This document shows positions 1 to 8,904 of a stretch of 64,000 bases of DNA, in pieces. A program made the position numbers and the translations under genes. The stretch is taken from the NCBI GenBank assembly GCA_963746155.1, contig CAVVAB010000009.1:310001-374000 (forward strand), given 5' to 3'. The stretch comes from AC-32 sp963746155 (GTDB lineage Bacteria; Actinomycetota; Thermoleophilia; Gaiellales; Gaiellaceae). Each line of letters starts with the position of its first letter. The stretch's first letter is position 1. The notes under the pieces were generated by a model. That model worked only from the letters and a program-made list of their open reading frames with translations. It was not told where the DNA came from and searched no databases.

Positions 1-11
1 AGACTCGCCGC

Positions 12-897
12 GTGTCCTCGATCCTCGCGCTCGTCGCCGCATTCCTCTTCGCGGTCGCCGCAACCTTCCAGCAGCGCGGGACGCTCGATCTCGGGCTCTC
101 CGCGGAGAGCCTCCGCTCGTTCTGGAAGCTCACGCGAAGCGCGTGGTGGCTCGGGCGGCACGGCGGTCCTTCTGGCCGGGTACGCGGCGCAGGCGATCGC
201 CCTCGACCACGGGCGCGTCTCGATCGTCCAGCCGCTGCTCGTGACGACCGTCGTCTTCGCCCTGCCGCTCGGCGTCGTCGTCACCGCCCAGCAGGTCGGC
301 AGGCGGGAGATCGTCGGCGCGATCGTCGTCGTCATCGGGCTCGCTCTGTACGCGATCTTCGGCGATCCGGCGAGCGGCAAGGACAACGCGCCGAACGGCG
401 AGTGGGCGGTCGCGCTCGTCCTCGTCGGGCTGGCGTGCTTCGCGCTGCTGCTGCTCGGCCGGAACAGCGAGGGCTCGCGCAAGGCCACGCTCTTCGGCGT
501 CGTCGCCGGGATTCTCTTCGGCACCTCCGCGTGCCTCGCCAAGCCGACCCTGGAGATGCTGGACACGAGCGTCGCCGCGGTGCTCTCGCACTGGGAGTTC
601 TACGCGATGGCGGTCGCCGGGATCGCCGCCTTCGTCCTGCAGCAGGTCTCGCTCAGCGAGGGCTTCCTCGCCACCTCGGTCGCGACGGTTTCGACGTTCA
701 ACCCGATCGTCTCGGTGCTGATCGGCGTCGTGCTCTTCGACGAGCGCCTCAGCGACCCGAGGTGGCACAAGGTCGTCGCCGTCGCGGGGATGCTCCTGGC
801 CATGGGCGGCGCGATCGCGATCTCGAAGGCGCGCGAGGGTACGGCCACCGAGCCGCGTGCGGCGGAGCGCGCGGAACCGGACTGGCGACTGGCCTAG
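12..897 (+). CDS. DMT/EamA-family transporter (apparent frameshift)
   Basis: Integral membrane protein of the drug/metabolite transporter superfamily. It is hydrophobic throughout, with alternating membrane segments and the internal pseudo-repeat typical of EamA proteins; the second half ends with a final helix before a short charged tail. The reading frame changes once near 150, where a run reads ctcgggcgg; removing one G joins the N-terminal part to the part that continues to 897 and gives about 295 aa, normal for the family. The GTG at 12 follows AGACT at positions 1-5, probably the end of a TAGACT -10 element 6 nt upstream. Substrate unknown. Confidence 0.75.
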
Positions 898-910
898 ACT
901 CATCGCGCCG

Positions 911-2100
911 GTGACCGAAGTCCACGCAGAGAAGCCGCCGGGAGTCCTTCCGTTCGGGGACCCCTCCCGCCGGCGCAGGCTGATCAAGGTCGCAGCCTGG
1001 CTCGCCGCGCTGGTCGTCGTCCTGATCATCCTGCGCGTGCTCGGCGTGGACGTCTGGGGCTGGGTCCAGCAGCGTCTGGGACACGCTCACCGAGATCTCC
1101 GCCAAGTACCTCGTCGCCGGCTACGCGTTCCAGACGGTGCAGACGACGCTGACCGCGCTCGCCTGGTTCTTCATCCTGCGCGCGGGCTTCCCCAGGGCGC
1201 CGTTCACGTACCTCGAGATTCTCGCGGCCTACGCGGCGGGCGTTGCGCTGAACGGCTTCCTGCCGGCGAACCTCGGCACGCTCGTCATGCTGCTGATGTT
1301 CGTCGCGATCATCCGGGGCGCGACGTTCGCGGGAGTCCTGGGCGGGATGGTCGTCCAGAAGATCTTCTTCACCGTCATCGGGATCAGCGGTCTACCTCTA
1401 CCTGTTCCTGTCCGTGCCCGGGACGTACAACCTCCAGCTGAACATCCCGCACGACTATCCCTGGCTGACCGCGTTCGCGATCGTCGGCAGCGTGCTCCTC
1501 GTCGTGATCCTGGTCAGGGTCTTCTGGCCGAAGCTGAAGGGGTACTGGGAGAAGGCGAAGCACGGCGGCGCGATCCTCGCGCGCCCTCGCGACTACTGCC
1601 TGAAGGTGCTGCTGCCGTCGATCGGCGCCTGGCTCGCGAAGCTCGGCGTGATCGCGGTCTTCCTCGCCGCGTACGCGATCCCGGTCACGTTCCACACGGT
1701 GATGTCGATCGTCGGCGGCAACTCGCTCGCGAACACCGTCTCGGCGACGCCGGGCGGCATCGGCGTGAACCAGGCCGTCAACACCGCCTCGCTCGCGCAC
1801 GTCACCAGCCCTGCCAACGCGACCGCGTACTCGCTCGGCCAGCAGCTCGCCGTGACCGCGTGGAACATCGCCTTCGCGCTCGTGGTCGTCGTCTGGGCGT
1901 TCGGCTGGTCGGGCGGCAGGAAGCTCGTGACGGAGTCCTACACGGGCGCCAAGGAGCAGGTCGCGGAGCAGAAGGCGCAGCGCGAGGTGAAGAAGGAAGA
2001 GAAGCGCGAGAGGCGCGAGCAGGAGAAGGAGGAAGGGGTGGGCTTCCTGGACCGGATGCGCGACAGGGACAAGGACGGCGACGAAGGAGGAGCGCAATGA
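911..2100 (+). CDS. Flippase-like membrane protein, lysylphosphatidylglycerol synthetase TM-domain family (two apparent frameshifts)
   Basis: Multi-pass membrane protein resembling the transmembrane domain of lysylphosphatidylglycerol synthetases (PF03706 type), with the family's PGGIGV-like motif near the C-terminal third and a charged Lys/Glu/Arg-rich cytoplasmic tail. Two single-base insertions (about 1070-1077 and 1389) split the frame; joined, the protein is about 395 aa. GTG 911 lies 10 nt after a TAGACT hexamer (895-900) that overlaps the stop of the previous gene. No aminoacyl-transferase domain follows, so this is a stand-alone membrane domain and a lipid substrate is only inferred. 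Its stop overlaps the next start (ATGA), indicating co-translation with the membrane phosphatase. Confidence 0.7.
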
Positions 2101-4097
2101 CGGGCGCGGCAGCGTATGCCGAGGCTGTCTCGTGGAAGCCCGAGCGGCCTCGCTTCAACCCCTTCCGGCTGCTGATCTCCTGGGCGACGGCGGCTCTGGC
2201 GCTGCTGGTCGCGGCGACGATCGTCCCGGGTGTCGGGATCGACGAGTACGGAGGGGCGATCATCGTCTCGCTCTTCATCGCGATCGTGAACGCGGTCCTG
2301 CCGCCGATCGTGGCGGCCCTGCGGCTCCCGTTCATGCTCGTGCTGGGCTTCCTGGTCGTCCTCTTCCTCGACGCGGCGATGCTCGTGCTCGCGTCGGATG
2401 TCCTCTCGAGCGCGATCACCGTCGACTCGTTCTGGTGGGCGCTGCTCACCGCGCTCGTCGCGGCCGCCGTCACGGTCGTCGTCGACGTCGTCACCGGCGC
2501 GAACGACGACGACACCTACACCCTGCGGGTGGTCCAGCGGATCGCCCGGCGGACCGGGGACCGCATCCGGACCGACGCGCCCGGAATCATCTTCCTCGAG
2601 ATCGACGGGCTCGCCCTGCCGGTCGTGAAGCGGGCGATGCGCGACGGGAACGTGCCGACCATGGCCCGCTGGCTGGCCGAGGACACGCATCGGCTCGCGG
2701 AGTGGGAGCCCGATCTCTCGTCGCAGACGGGCGCGAGCCAGGCGGGCATCCTGCTCGGCTCCAACGAGGACATCCCCGCCTTCCGCTGGGTGGACAAGGA
2801 GACGAAGATCGTCTGGGCATGCTCGGCCCCGGGGGACTGCGCCGAGATCGAACGGCGGCACTCGAGCGGCCGCGGGCTGCTTCGAGACGGAGGGGCGAGC
2901 CGCGGCAACCTGCTCTCGGGCGAGGCGGACCACGTGATCCTGACCGTGAGCCGGATGGAGGAGGAGAAGAAGGCGAACCCCGGCTACCGGGCGTTCTTCG
3001 CCAACGGGTTCAACGTCACGCGTGTCCTCGTGCTCTTCGGGTGGGAGGTGATCCTCGAATGGCTCGCCGCCCTGCGCGCGATCCGCCGCGACGTGCAGCC
3101 GCGGGGGCACCGCGGCGGCCTCTACCCGTTCATGCGGGCTGCGATGTGCGTCGTCGTCCGCGACCTGATCGTCTACGGCGTGCTCACGGACATGATGCGC
3201 GGCCGGCCCGCCGTCTACGCCACGTTCTCCAGCTACGACGAGGTTGCGCACCACTCGGGCCTCGAGCGCGCCGACACGCTCGAGGCGCTGCGCAAGCTCG
3301 ACCAGCAGTTCGCTCGCATCGACCGCGCGCGCCGCTACGCGCCCCGCCCGTACGAGATCGTCGTCCTCTCGGACCACGGGCAGACCCAGGGGGCGACCTT
3401 CAAGCAGCGCAACGGCTACAGCCTGGAGGAGCTCGTGCACCGCTCGGGGGAGTTCGGCGAGCTCGGGAGCTGGTCGGGCGGCGACGAGCAGAACGCAATG
3501 GTCGGCCTGGCCGTCGGCGAGGCGACCGGCCGGGACGCGGCGAAGAAGCGCCCGAAGAACGACGTCAGCGACAAGCACCTCGTCGTGCTCGGCTCGGGCA
3601 ACCTCGGGCTCGTGTACCTGATGGAGGAGCCGCGGCGGCTGACGATGGAGGAGATCGAGGAGCGGCACCCCGGCCTCCTGACCGCGCTGCGCGAGCATCC
3701 TCACATCGGCTGGCTGCTCGTCCGCTCGTCCGAGCACGGCGCCCTCGTGCTGGGCGCGAACGGCATGCGTCACCTCGCGGATGACCGCGTCGAGGGCGAG
3801 GACCCGCTCGCGGCCTTCTCGCCGAACGCCGGGCAGCACCTGCTCCGCACGGACGGCTTCCCGCACGTCGCGGACATCATGATCGGGAGCTTCTACAACC
3901 CCGAGCTCGACGAGGGGTGCGCGTTCGAGGAGCTGATCTCGTTCCACGGCGGCCTCGGCGGGCCCCAGACGCGGCCGTTCATCCTCTACCCGGACCAGCT
4001 CTCGCTGCCCGATGAGCCGCTCGTCGGCGCGGCCAGCGTGCACGACCTGCTCGAGCGCTGGCGCGAGGAGCTCAACGGCGCGCCAGCACCGGCCTAG
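2097..4097 (+). CDS. Membrane-anchored alkaline phosphatase-superfamily protein with N-terminal holin-like domain
   Basis: 666 aa. Residues about 20-135 form four hydrophobic segments resembling the phage holin 4-superfamily membrane domain. The rest is a type I phosphodiesterase / nucleotide pyrophosphatase-like alkaline phosphatase fold, with metal-binding signatures FLEIDGL, an SSQTG nucleophile region, SYDEVAHHSG and VVLSDHGQTQG. The catalytic domain would be tethered to the membrane; topology is not certain. The ATG overlaps the stop of the flippase-like gene by 4 bp, so the two probably act on related envelope lipids (inference). Full length and unbroken, unlike its neighbours. Confidence 0.8.
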   Translation: MTGAAAYAEAVSWKPERPRFNPFRLLISWATAALALLVAATIVPGVGIDEYGGAIIVSLFIAIVNAVLPPIVAALRLPFMLVLGFLVVLFLDAAMLVLASDVLSSAITVDSFWWALLTALVAAAVTVVVDVVTGANDDDTYTLRVVQRIARRTGDRIRTDAPGIIFLEIDGLALPVVKRAMRDGNVPTMARWLAEDTHRLAEWEPDLSSQTGASQAGILLGSNEDIPAFRWVDKETKIVWACSAPGDCAEIERRHSSGRGLLRDGGASRGNLLSGEADHVILTVSRMEEEKKANPGYRAFFANGFNVTRVLVLFGWEVILEWLAALRAIRRDVQPRGHRGGLYPFMRAAMCVVVRDLIVYGVLTDMMRGRPAVYATFSSYDEVAHHSGLERADTLEALRKLDQQFARIDRARRYAPRPYEIVVLSDHGQTQGATFKQRNGYSLEELVHRSGEFGELGSWSGGDEQNAMVGLAVGEATGRDAAKKRPKNDVSDKHLVVLGSGNLGLVYLMEEPRRLTMEEIEERHPGLLTALREHPHIGWLLVRSSEHGALVLGANGMRHLADDRVEGEDPLAAFSPNAGQHLLRTDGFPHVADIMIGSFYNPELDEGCAFEELISFHGGLGGPQTRPFILYPDQLSLPDEPLVGAASVHDLLERWREELNGAPAPA

Positions 4098-4103
4098 GCG
4101 CGT

Positions 4104-4953
4104 CTACACGAACGTCCACTGGTCGACGTCCGTGACGGGCCGGTAGCCGATGCGCTGGTAGATCGAGTTCGAGGTCGGGTTCGCCAGGTCGGTGAACAGG
4201 AAGCAGAACCGCCGCCCGCCATCGAGGAGCATGCGCGTGATCTCTGCGGTGAGCGCGCTCGCGTAGCCGCGCCGCCGCAGCTCGGGCGGCGTGTAGATCG
4301 GCCCGACGCGGATGCCGTTCGGCGTCGGAGCCGCCGAAGCTGCCCAGCGACACCGCCTCGCCGCCGTCCTCCCAGAGCGTGACCCCGCCGGCCGGTTCGT
4401 CGAGCCGCCGGTCGAGCCAGCCCGCCGAGTCCTCGGGCGTTCCCCCCGGAAGCGCCTCGGCGACGAACGCATCCATCCAGCCGAGGACGAGCTCGCGGTC
4501 GCCGTCGCGGTACGGCCGCAGCTCGCCGGGAACGCCGTCGGGCAGGAGGGCTTCCTCGGCCTGGTAGCTGCGCTGCCGGATCCCGATCCGCGCGCCGACC
4601 CCGGTTCGCGCCTGCCAGACACCGACGAAGCGCTCGACGGCCGCGGACGGGCCGAGCGCACCGGGCAGGCTCCCGAAGACGGACGCGACGTCCTCGGCCA
4701 GCGGCTCGAGGTCGAGGTCGCCGGGCATCTCCGAGAGGACCAGGTTGTGGGGCGGCGTGCGGAGCGAGGCCGCCACGACGTCGTCGCCCTCGAACAGAGC
4801 GGCCATGTACGGGTCCTCGCCGTACAGGCGCGGGTTGGTCTGCAGACGGCTCGCGAGGCCGATCATCAGGTTGTGCTCCGCCTCGCGCTCGAGCAGGAAG
4901 TCGCCCGCGCGCGCGAGGAAGGAGCCCGCGTCGTCGTGCCGCTCGACCCGCAC
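4104..4953 (-). CDS. GNAT-family N-acetyltransferase (apparent frameshift)
   Basis: About 282 aa after joining two frames at about 4318-4330. The C-terminal half is a GNAT domain with the acetyl-CoA loop RRRGYASAL and the family ending DLANPTSNSIYQRIGY. The N-terminal half is a degenerate second GNAT-like lobe, as in many actinobacterial two-lobe acetyltransferases. The frame change is one extra base beside a GGCGGCTCC run and fits the window-wide insertion pattern. It lies 1 bp downstream of queF on the same strand, so the two are probably co-transcribed. Acceptor substrate unknown. Confidence 0.75.
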
Positions 4954-4954
4954 G

Positions 4955-5332
4955 CTACGAGGTGGCCGTGATCGTGATCCCGCCGCGCGCCTTCTGCTCG
5001 AGCGTGACGCGCACCTTGTCGGCGGGAAGCTCGAGCGCCGCCGCGACGTCGTCGCGAATCTTCACCGTGAGCGCCTCGCAGAAGGCGCCCTCGTTGCGGA
5101 ACGACGCGAGGTAGAGCTTGAGCGACTTCGATTCGAGGCACAGCGCCTCGGGCCAGAACTCGATCGTGGCGACGTAGAGGTCCGGCTGGCCCGTGACCGG
5201 GCAGATCGCGGCGAGCTCGTCGCTCTGCATCTCGACCTGCGAGACGCCCGGGTTGGGGAACGTCTCGAGCCCCGCGTAGTGTTCGGAGCCGGCGTGGCCG
5301 AGCGCGACGAACTCGGTCGAGGGCGGTTCCAT
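4955..5332 (-). CDS. queF: NADPH-dependent 7-cyano-7-deazaguanine reductase QueF
   Basis: 125 aa, the length of unimodular type I QueF. It reduces preQ0 to preQ1 in queuosine biosynthesis. The catalytic cysteine is Cys44 in ICPVTGQPD, the general acid Asp51, and ESKS (67-70) is the family's substrate-binding motif. The ATG at 5332 is preceded on its strand by TACAGT with a 7-nt gap, suggesting a leaderless message from the promoter shared with the divergent gene at 5351. No other queuosine genes are in the window. Confidence 0.93.
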   Translation of the reverse strand: MEPPSTEFVALGHAGSEHYAGLETFPNPGVSQVEMQSDELAAICPVTGQPDLYVATIEFWPEALCLESKSLKLYLASFRNEGAFCEALTVKIRDDVAAALELPADKVRVTLEQKARGGITITATS

Positions 5333-5333
5333 G

Positions 5334-5350
5334 GCGCGTACTGTACGCGC
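5334..5350. promoter_or_regulatory. Palindromic divergent promoter between queF and the deoxyribosyltransferase-like gene
   Basis: GCGCGTACTGTACGCGC is a 17-bp palindrome with one central base. It fills almost the whole 18-bp gap between the two start codons. Read rightward it gives TACTGT, 6 nt before GTG 5351; read leftward it gives TACAGT, 7 nt before ATG 5332. Both fit leaderless -10 spacing. Confidence 0.6.
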
Positions 5351-5714
5351 GTGCCGCGCGTCTACCTCGCCGGGCCTCCCTTCGCCGACGACTACCGCCG
5401 CCGGGCCGAGGAGCTGCTGCGAGGATGCGGGCTACGAGCCCGTCGATCCGATGCGCCGCGACTTCCGCGGCCGCACCGAGGGGAACGAGGAGGAGATCGT
5501 GGAGGGCGACCTCGTCGACATCCAGTCGTGCGACGCCGTCCTCGCAGATTTCAGCGAGCCCGACGAGGGGACGTCGATGGAGGCCTGGTACGCCCACGGC
5601 CTCGGCAAGCGCGTCGTCGTGTACACGGCCGGCAGAACTCCGCATCCGTGGACCGTGTACGTGGCTGACTTCGTGCACGCCGAGCTCGAGGATGCGGTCC
5701 GCGCGCTCGGCTGA
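5351..5714 (+). CDS. Nucleoside 2-deoxyribosyltransferase-like protein (apparent frameshift)
   Basis: About 120 aa. Features of the PF05014 family are YLAGPPFADDYR at the start, the Asp-containing DIQSCDAVLADFSEPDEGTS region, and the conserved glutamate in SMEAWYAHGLGKRVVVY. Members cleave or transfer N-glycosidic bonds of deoxynucleosides or nucleotides. One extra base near 5420 (ctgctgcgagg) changes frame. GTG 5351 was chosen because YLAGP must be N-terminal and because of the -10 spacing. Divergent from queF. Confidence 0.7.
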
Positions 5715-5735
5715 GACACGATTCAATACGACTCC

Positions 5736-6275
5736 GTGAGCGCTCCCGCAACGACGCTGCCCGCCGGGACCTCGCTGTTGCCGCTCGACGCGCACGAGGA
5801 CGACCGCGGCACGTTCGTGGAGCTGTACCGCCTGGAGTGGGAGGCGGGCGTCGTGCCCGTGCAGTGGAATGCGGTGCGGTCCGAGGCCGGCGTTCTCCGC
5901 GGCGTTCACGTCCACATCCGCCACGACGACTACCTGACGGTGCCCTACGGAAGCGCCGCCGTCGGTCTGCGCGACCTGCGCCGGGGCTCACCCACGGAGG
6001 GCCTGGCCACGGTCGTGGAGCTCGACGGCGAGCACCCGGCCGCCCTCGTGATCCCACACGGCGTCGCTCACGGCTTCTACTTCCCGGAGCCGTCCTTGCA
6101 CGTGTACGCGGTCAGCGAGTACTGGGATCCCGCGGACGAGCTCGGCTGTCACTGGGCCGATCCGGAGCTGGAGATCCCGTGGCCCTGTGCTACGGCTCGG
6201 GTGTCGGACCGGGACGCTCAGAGCCCGTTGCTCCAGGCGCTCCTGGACCGGCTAGCGCCCTCGCAGCCCCTCTGA
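5736..6275 (+). CDS. dTDP-4-dehydrorhamnose 3,5-epimerase-like cupin (RmlC family)
   Basis: 179 aa. It has the RmlC hallmarks: an early DDRGTFVELYR, QWNAVRSEAGVLRGVHVH with the catalytic-type histidine, and VIPHGVAHGFYF. These enzymes epimerise C3/C5 of keto-deoxysugar nucleotides. The C-terminal ADPELEIPWP matches the family. No rmlA, B or D lies nearby, so it may act on another nucleotide sugar. Its 3' end overlaps the convergent GT2 gene by 86 bp, which may reflect an undetected indel in either gene. Confidence 0.78.
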   Translation: MSAPATTLPAGTSLLPLDAHEDDRGTFVELYRLEWEAGVVPVQWNAVRSEAGVLRGVHVHIRHDDYLTVPYGSAAVGLRDLRRGSPTEGLATVVELDGEHPAALVIPHGVAHGFYFPEPSLHVYAVSEYWDPADELGCHWADPELEIPWPCATARVSDRDAQSPLLQALLDRLAPSQPL

Positions 6276-7227
6276 CCGGTCTCCGCAGACCCGGGATCGC
6301 GAGCAGCCGGGCCCGCAGGCGCCAGGTGACCGACGCCGAGAGCTGGCGAAGGTCGTCCTCGAGCCCGGTCGCCCAGGCGGCCAGACGGTGGTATTCGGTC
6401 TCCGTCTCGACCAGCCGGCCGGCAAGGTTGGACGCCTCGGCCTGTGCGCGTCCGGTCTCGACTTCGAGGGCAGCGCCATCGACGCTCGTGGCGGCCAGCA
6501 CACGCTCGGTCAGCTCGGCCCGAAAGCCCGGCTGCTCCAGTCGCGCGGCCCAGCGGTCGAGCTCTTCGAGGCGCTCGTCCGAGCTCCAGCCGATCCGCTC
6601 CGGGCTCGGGAAGTGGAGCACGGTCGGCGCAAAGTCGCCCACGACGCGACAGCCGGAGACCGAAAGGATCTGCTGCCACATGTAGAGGTCGGTGAACGTG
6701 CCCTCGGGCGTCGTGCGCCAGCCGGCCGGCAGCCGCCGGTAGAAGTCAAGCGTGTGCGCCCCGCACGAGAGCGGGATCCTGTTCTCGCCGCCGAGGAAGA
6801 GCTCGCGGAAGTAGGGCAGGCGCAGGTCGATTCTGTAGCAGTGGATCTCGCCCTCGGGGTCGATCCAGAACGGACACGTGTAGGCGAAGTCGTGCTCGGC
6901 GAGGAGCGCCCGCATCCGCTCGACGTGGTCCGGGAGCCAGAGGTCGTCGTCGCAGAGGTAGCAGATGATCTCGCCGCTGGCCCCCTGGAGCGCCGCGTGG
7001 CGGTGCAGCTCGCCGTGGCGCGGGCCTTTCGGGTTGTCGAACCAGCGCACGCGGGGGTCGGCCGCGGTGAGCTCGGCCATAAGCTCGCGAGTGACGTCGG
7101 GCGTGCCGTCGCCGACGACGAACACCTCGAGCTCCTCGACCGTCTGCGCCAGCGCGCTCTCGACCGAGCGCGTCAGCGTCGGGCCGTGGTCGTGCGTCGG
7201 GATGAGGATGGTTGCGGCGAGCGTCAC
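6190..7227 (-). CDS. Family 2 glycosyltransferase
   Basis: 345 aa from GTG 7227. GT-A fold start TILIPTHDHGPTLTRSVES, nucleotide-sugar/metal motif CDDDLW around residue 90, followed by the acceptor domain and a C-terminal Glu-rich helical stretch, then a basic Pro/Gly tail. The start overlaps the stop of the upstream oxidoreductase by 4 bp (GTGA), so the two form an operon. It probably builds a cell-surface or secreted glycan together with the epimerase and sulfotransferase nearby (inference). The last about 30 codons run antisense into the RmlC-like gene; an indel near 6260 could shorten it to 6252. Confidence 0.8.
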   Translation of the reverse strand: MTLAATILIPTHDHGPTLTRSVESALAQTVEELEVFVVGDGTPDVTRELMAELTAADPRVRWFDNPKGPRHGELHRHAALQGASGEIICYLCDDDLWLPDHVERMRALLAEHDFAYTCPFWIDPEGEIHCYRIDLRLPYFRELFLGGENRIPLSCGAHTLDFYRRLPAGWRTTPEGTFTDLYMWQQILSVSGCRVVGDFAPTVLHFPSPERIGWSSDERLEELDRWAARLEQPGFRAELTERVLAATSVDGAALEVETGRAQAEASNLAGRLVETETEYHRLAAWATGLEDDLRQLSASVTWRLRARLLAIPGLRRPVRGAARALAGPGAPGATGSERPGPTPEP

Positions 7228-8126
7228 GACGGCAACCCTGCGAGCAGGCGCAGTTCGGAGATCGTTCGCACGATCGCGGCTCCCTCGGCGGCGCTGCTGC
7301 GCGGCGGCGGGCCGTCGTCCAGGTGATTGAGGAACGCGCGCAGCTCGCGCAGGAGCGGCAGCTCGGGTGACACGGGGCGCAGCTCGAAGTCGGAACCGTC
7401 GGCCCGGACGATCCGAACCGCGTCGGCGTAGCTCTCCGGCAGGACGGCGAGGCCCTCCTCGCAGGCCAGGACGACCTCTCGTCGCCGCTCGTCCGCGCGG
7501 GCGGAGACCTCGAGCACGTGCCAGGGGCTTTCGCCGAGCAGGCCGAAGAGCCCGAAGGCCCGGCCGCCGACCGAGTCGGCCGCCGCGCTGCGGGGCGTCG
7601 GCAGCTCGCCGAGGACCTCGATCGCGATCGAGAGGTCGTGCGGCGCGAGCACCCAGACCCCGTCGACGTCGCGGGGCTGCTCGCGCCCGATGCGCGTGGT
7701 GCGCAGCCCGACCACGCGGCCGAGCTCGCCCGACCGCGCGATCGCGCCGAGCTCCTCGACGCCGGGGTGGTAGCGCCACTTGTCCATCACGAACAGGCGC
7801 CCGTCGCCCGCGGCCGCGAGCCGGTCCGCGGCCTCGGGGTCGTTGGTCAGCGGCTTCTCGACGAAGACCGGGAGCCCGCGAACGAGCGCCTCCTCGACGA
7901 CCGCCGAGTGGGTCGCGACCGGCGTCGCGACCACGATCCCGTCCACCTCCGGCAGGTCGGCCGTCCCGGCGACGATTGCTGTCGCGCCGCCCTCCGAGGC
8001 CGCGGCGCGACTCGCGTCGTTTCGCGCGACGACGACGACCTCGCAGCCGAGGGCGCGAAGGTCGCGCAGGATCAGCGAGCCCCAGCGCCCGCAGCCCACC
8101 AGCCCGATCCGACTCGCCGCGGTCAC
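7224..8126 (-). CDS. Gfo/Idh/MocA-family NAD(P)-dependent oxidoreductase
   Basis: 300 aa. Rossmann fingerprint GLVGCGRWG (residues 8-16) and the family motif VFVEKPLT around residue 92, where the lysine is catalytic in characterised members. These enzymes oxidise or reduce sugar or cyclitol hydroxyls. GTG start at 8126. Four-base overlap with the downstream GT2 gene supports a role in making an unusual sugar for that transferase (inference). Confidence 0.85.
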   Translation of the reverse strand: MTAASRIGLVGCGRWGSLILRDLRALGCEVVVVARNDASRAAASEGGATAIVAGTADLPEVDGIVVATPVATHSAVVEEALVRGLPVFVEKPLTNDPEAADRLAAAGDGRLFVMDKWRYHPGVEELGAIARSGELGRVVGLRTTRIGREQPRDVDGVWVLAPHDLSIAIEVLGELPTPRSAAADSVGGRAFGLFGLLGESPWHVLEVSARADERRREVVLACEEGLAVLPESYADAVRIVRADGSDFELRPVSPELPLLRELRAFLNHLDDGPPPRSSAAEGAAIVRTISELRLLAGLPS

Positions 8127-8187
8127 GGGCGGATGATCGCAGGCGAGGCCCGGCGGCAGCTGCGGCGAAAGCGGTTAACTACGAGGG

Positions 8188-8892
8188 ATGAAGCCCGTCA
8201 TCGGGATCACGACCTACGTCACGGACGCGCGGTTCGGCGACTGGCACGTCGAGTCGGCCCTCGTGCCGTCGGTGTACGTGAGCGCCGTCAGGCGCGCCGG
8301 TGGCTGCCCGCTGCTCGTTCCGCCCAGCGCGGACGGCGTGGAGGAGACCCTCGGTGCCGTCCACGGGCTGATCTTCTCGGGGGGCCCGGACCTCGATCCG
8401 GAGCTGTACGGCCAGGAGCCGCATCCCGAGACCTCGGCAAACACGCCCGAGCGCGACCGCTGCGAGGTGACGCTGCTCGGCGCCGCCCTCGAGCGCGACC
8501 TCCCGGTGCTCGCCGTCTGCCGCGGGAGCCAGATCATGAACGTGGCTCTCGGAGGCGACCTCCTCCAGCACCTGCCGGAGGTCGTCGGCGACGAGAAGCA
8601 CAAGCATTCGCCCGGAGAGTTCTCCGACCACGACGTCTCGCTGGCCCCGGGGACCCGCCTCGCGGGGCTCCTCGGGGAGCACGCGCCGGTGAAGTCCCAC
8701 CATCACCAGGGGTTCGGCAGGCTCGGCGAGGGCCTTCGCGAGGCCGGCTGGGCCGAGGACGGGACGCTCGAGGCCGTCGAGGATCCGACCAGGCCGTTCG
8801 CGCTCGGGGTGCTCTGGCATCCCGAGGAGGGCGAAGACCAGCGGCTGTTCGAGGCGCTGGTCGAGGCCGCCGGCGACTACCGACGCCGCTAG
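8188..8892 (+). CDS. Class I glutamine amidotransferase-like hydrolase (peptidase C26, PuuD-like)
   Basis: 234 aa. Nucleophile Cys111 in AVCRGSQIMN and the His-Glu part of the triad in GVLWHPEE near residue 212. The SGGPDLDPELYGQ motif places it with gamma-glutamyl-gamma-aminobutyrate hydrolases, which release glutamate from gamma-glutamylated amines. No puu polyamine genes are adjacent, so the substrate is open. Complete and unbroken. Confidence 0.85.
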   Translation: MKPVIGITTYVTDARFGDWHVESALVPSVYVSAVRRAGGCPLLVPPSADGVEETLGAVHGLIFSGGPDLDPELYGQEPHPETSANTPERDRCEVTLLGAALERDLPVLAVCRGSQIMNVALGGDLLQHLPEVVGDEKHKHSPGEFSDHDVSLAPGTRLAGLLGEHAPVKSHHHQGFGRLGEGLREAGWAEDGTLEAVEDPTRPFALGVLWHPEEGEDQRLFEALVEAAGDYRRR

Positions 8893-8904
8893 GCTTCGGC
8901 GCCG

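Noticed and set aside
1938..4043. Long open frame (about 700 codons) on the minus strand opposite the phosphatase
   Set aside because: Shadow of a GC-rich gene: the + strand protein has clear phosphatase motifs, while this frame is His/Val/Arg-rich with no recognisable domain.
6190..6275. 86-bp convergent overlap of the RmlC-like and GT2 genes as a biological overlap
   Set aside because: One extra base near 6260 would end GT2 at 6252; with the window's insertion pattern the overlap is more likely an error effect.
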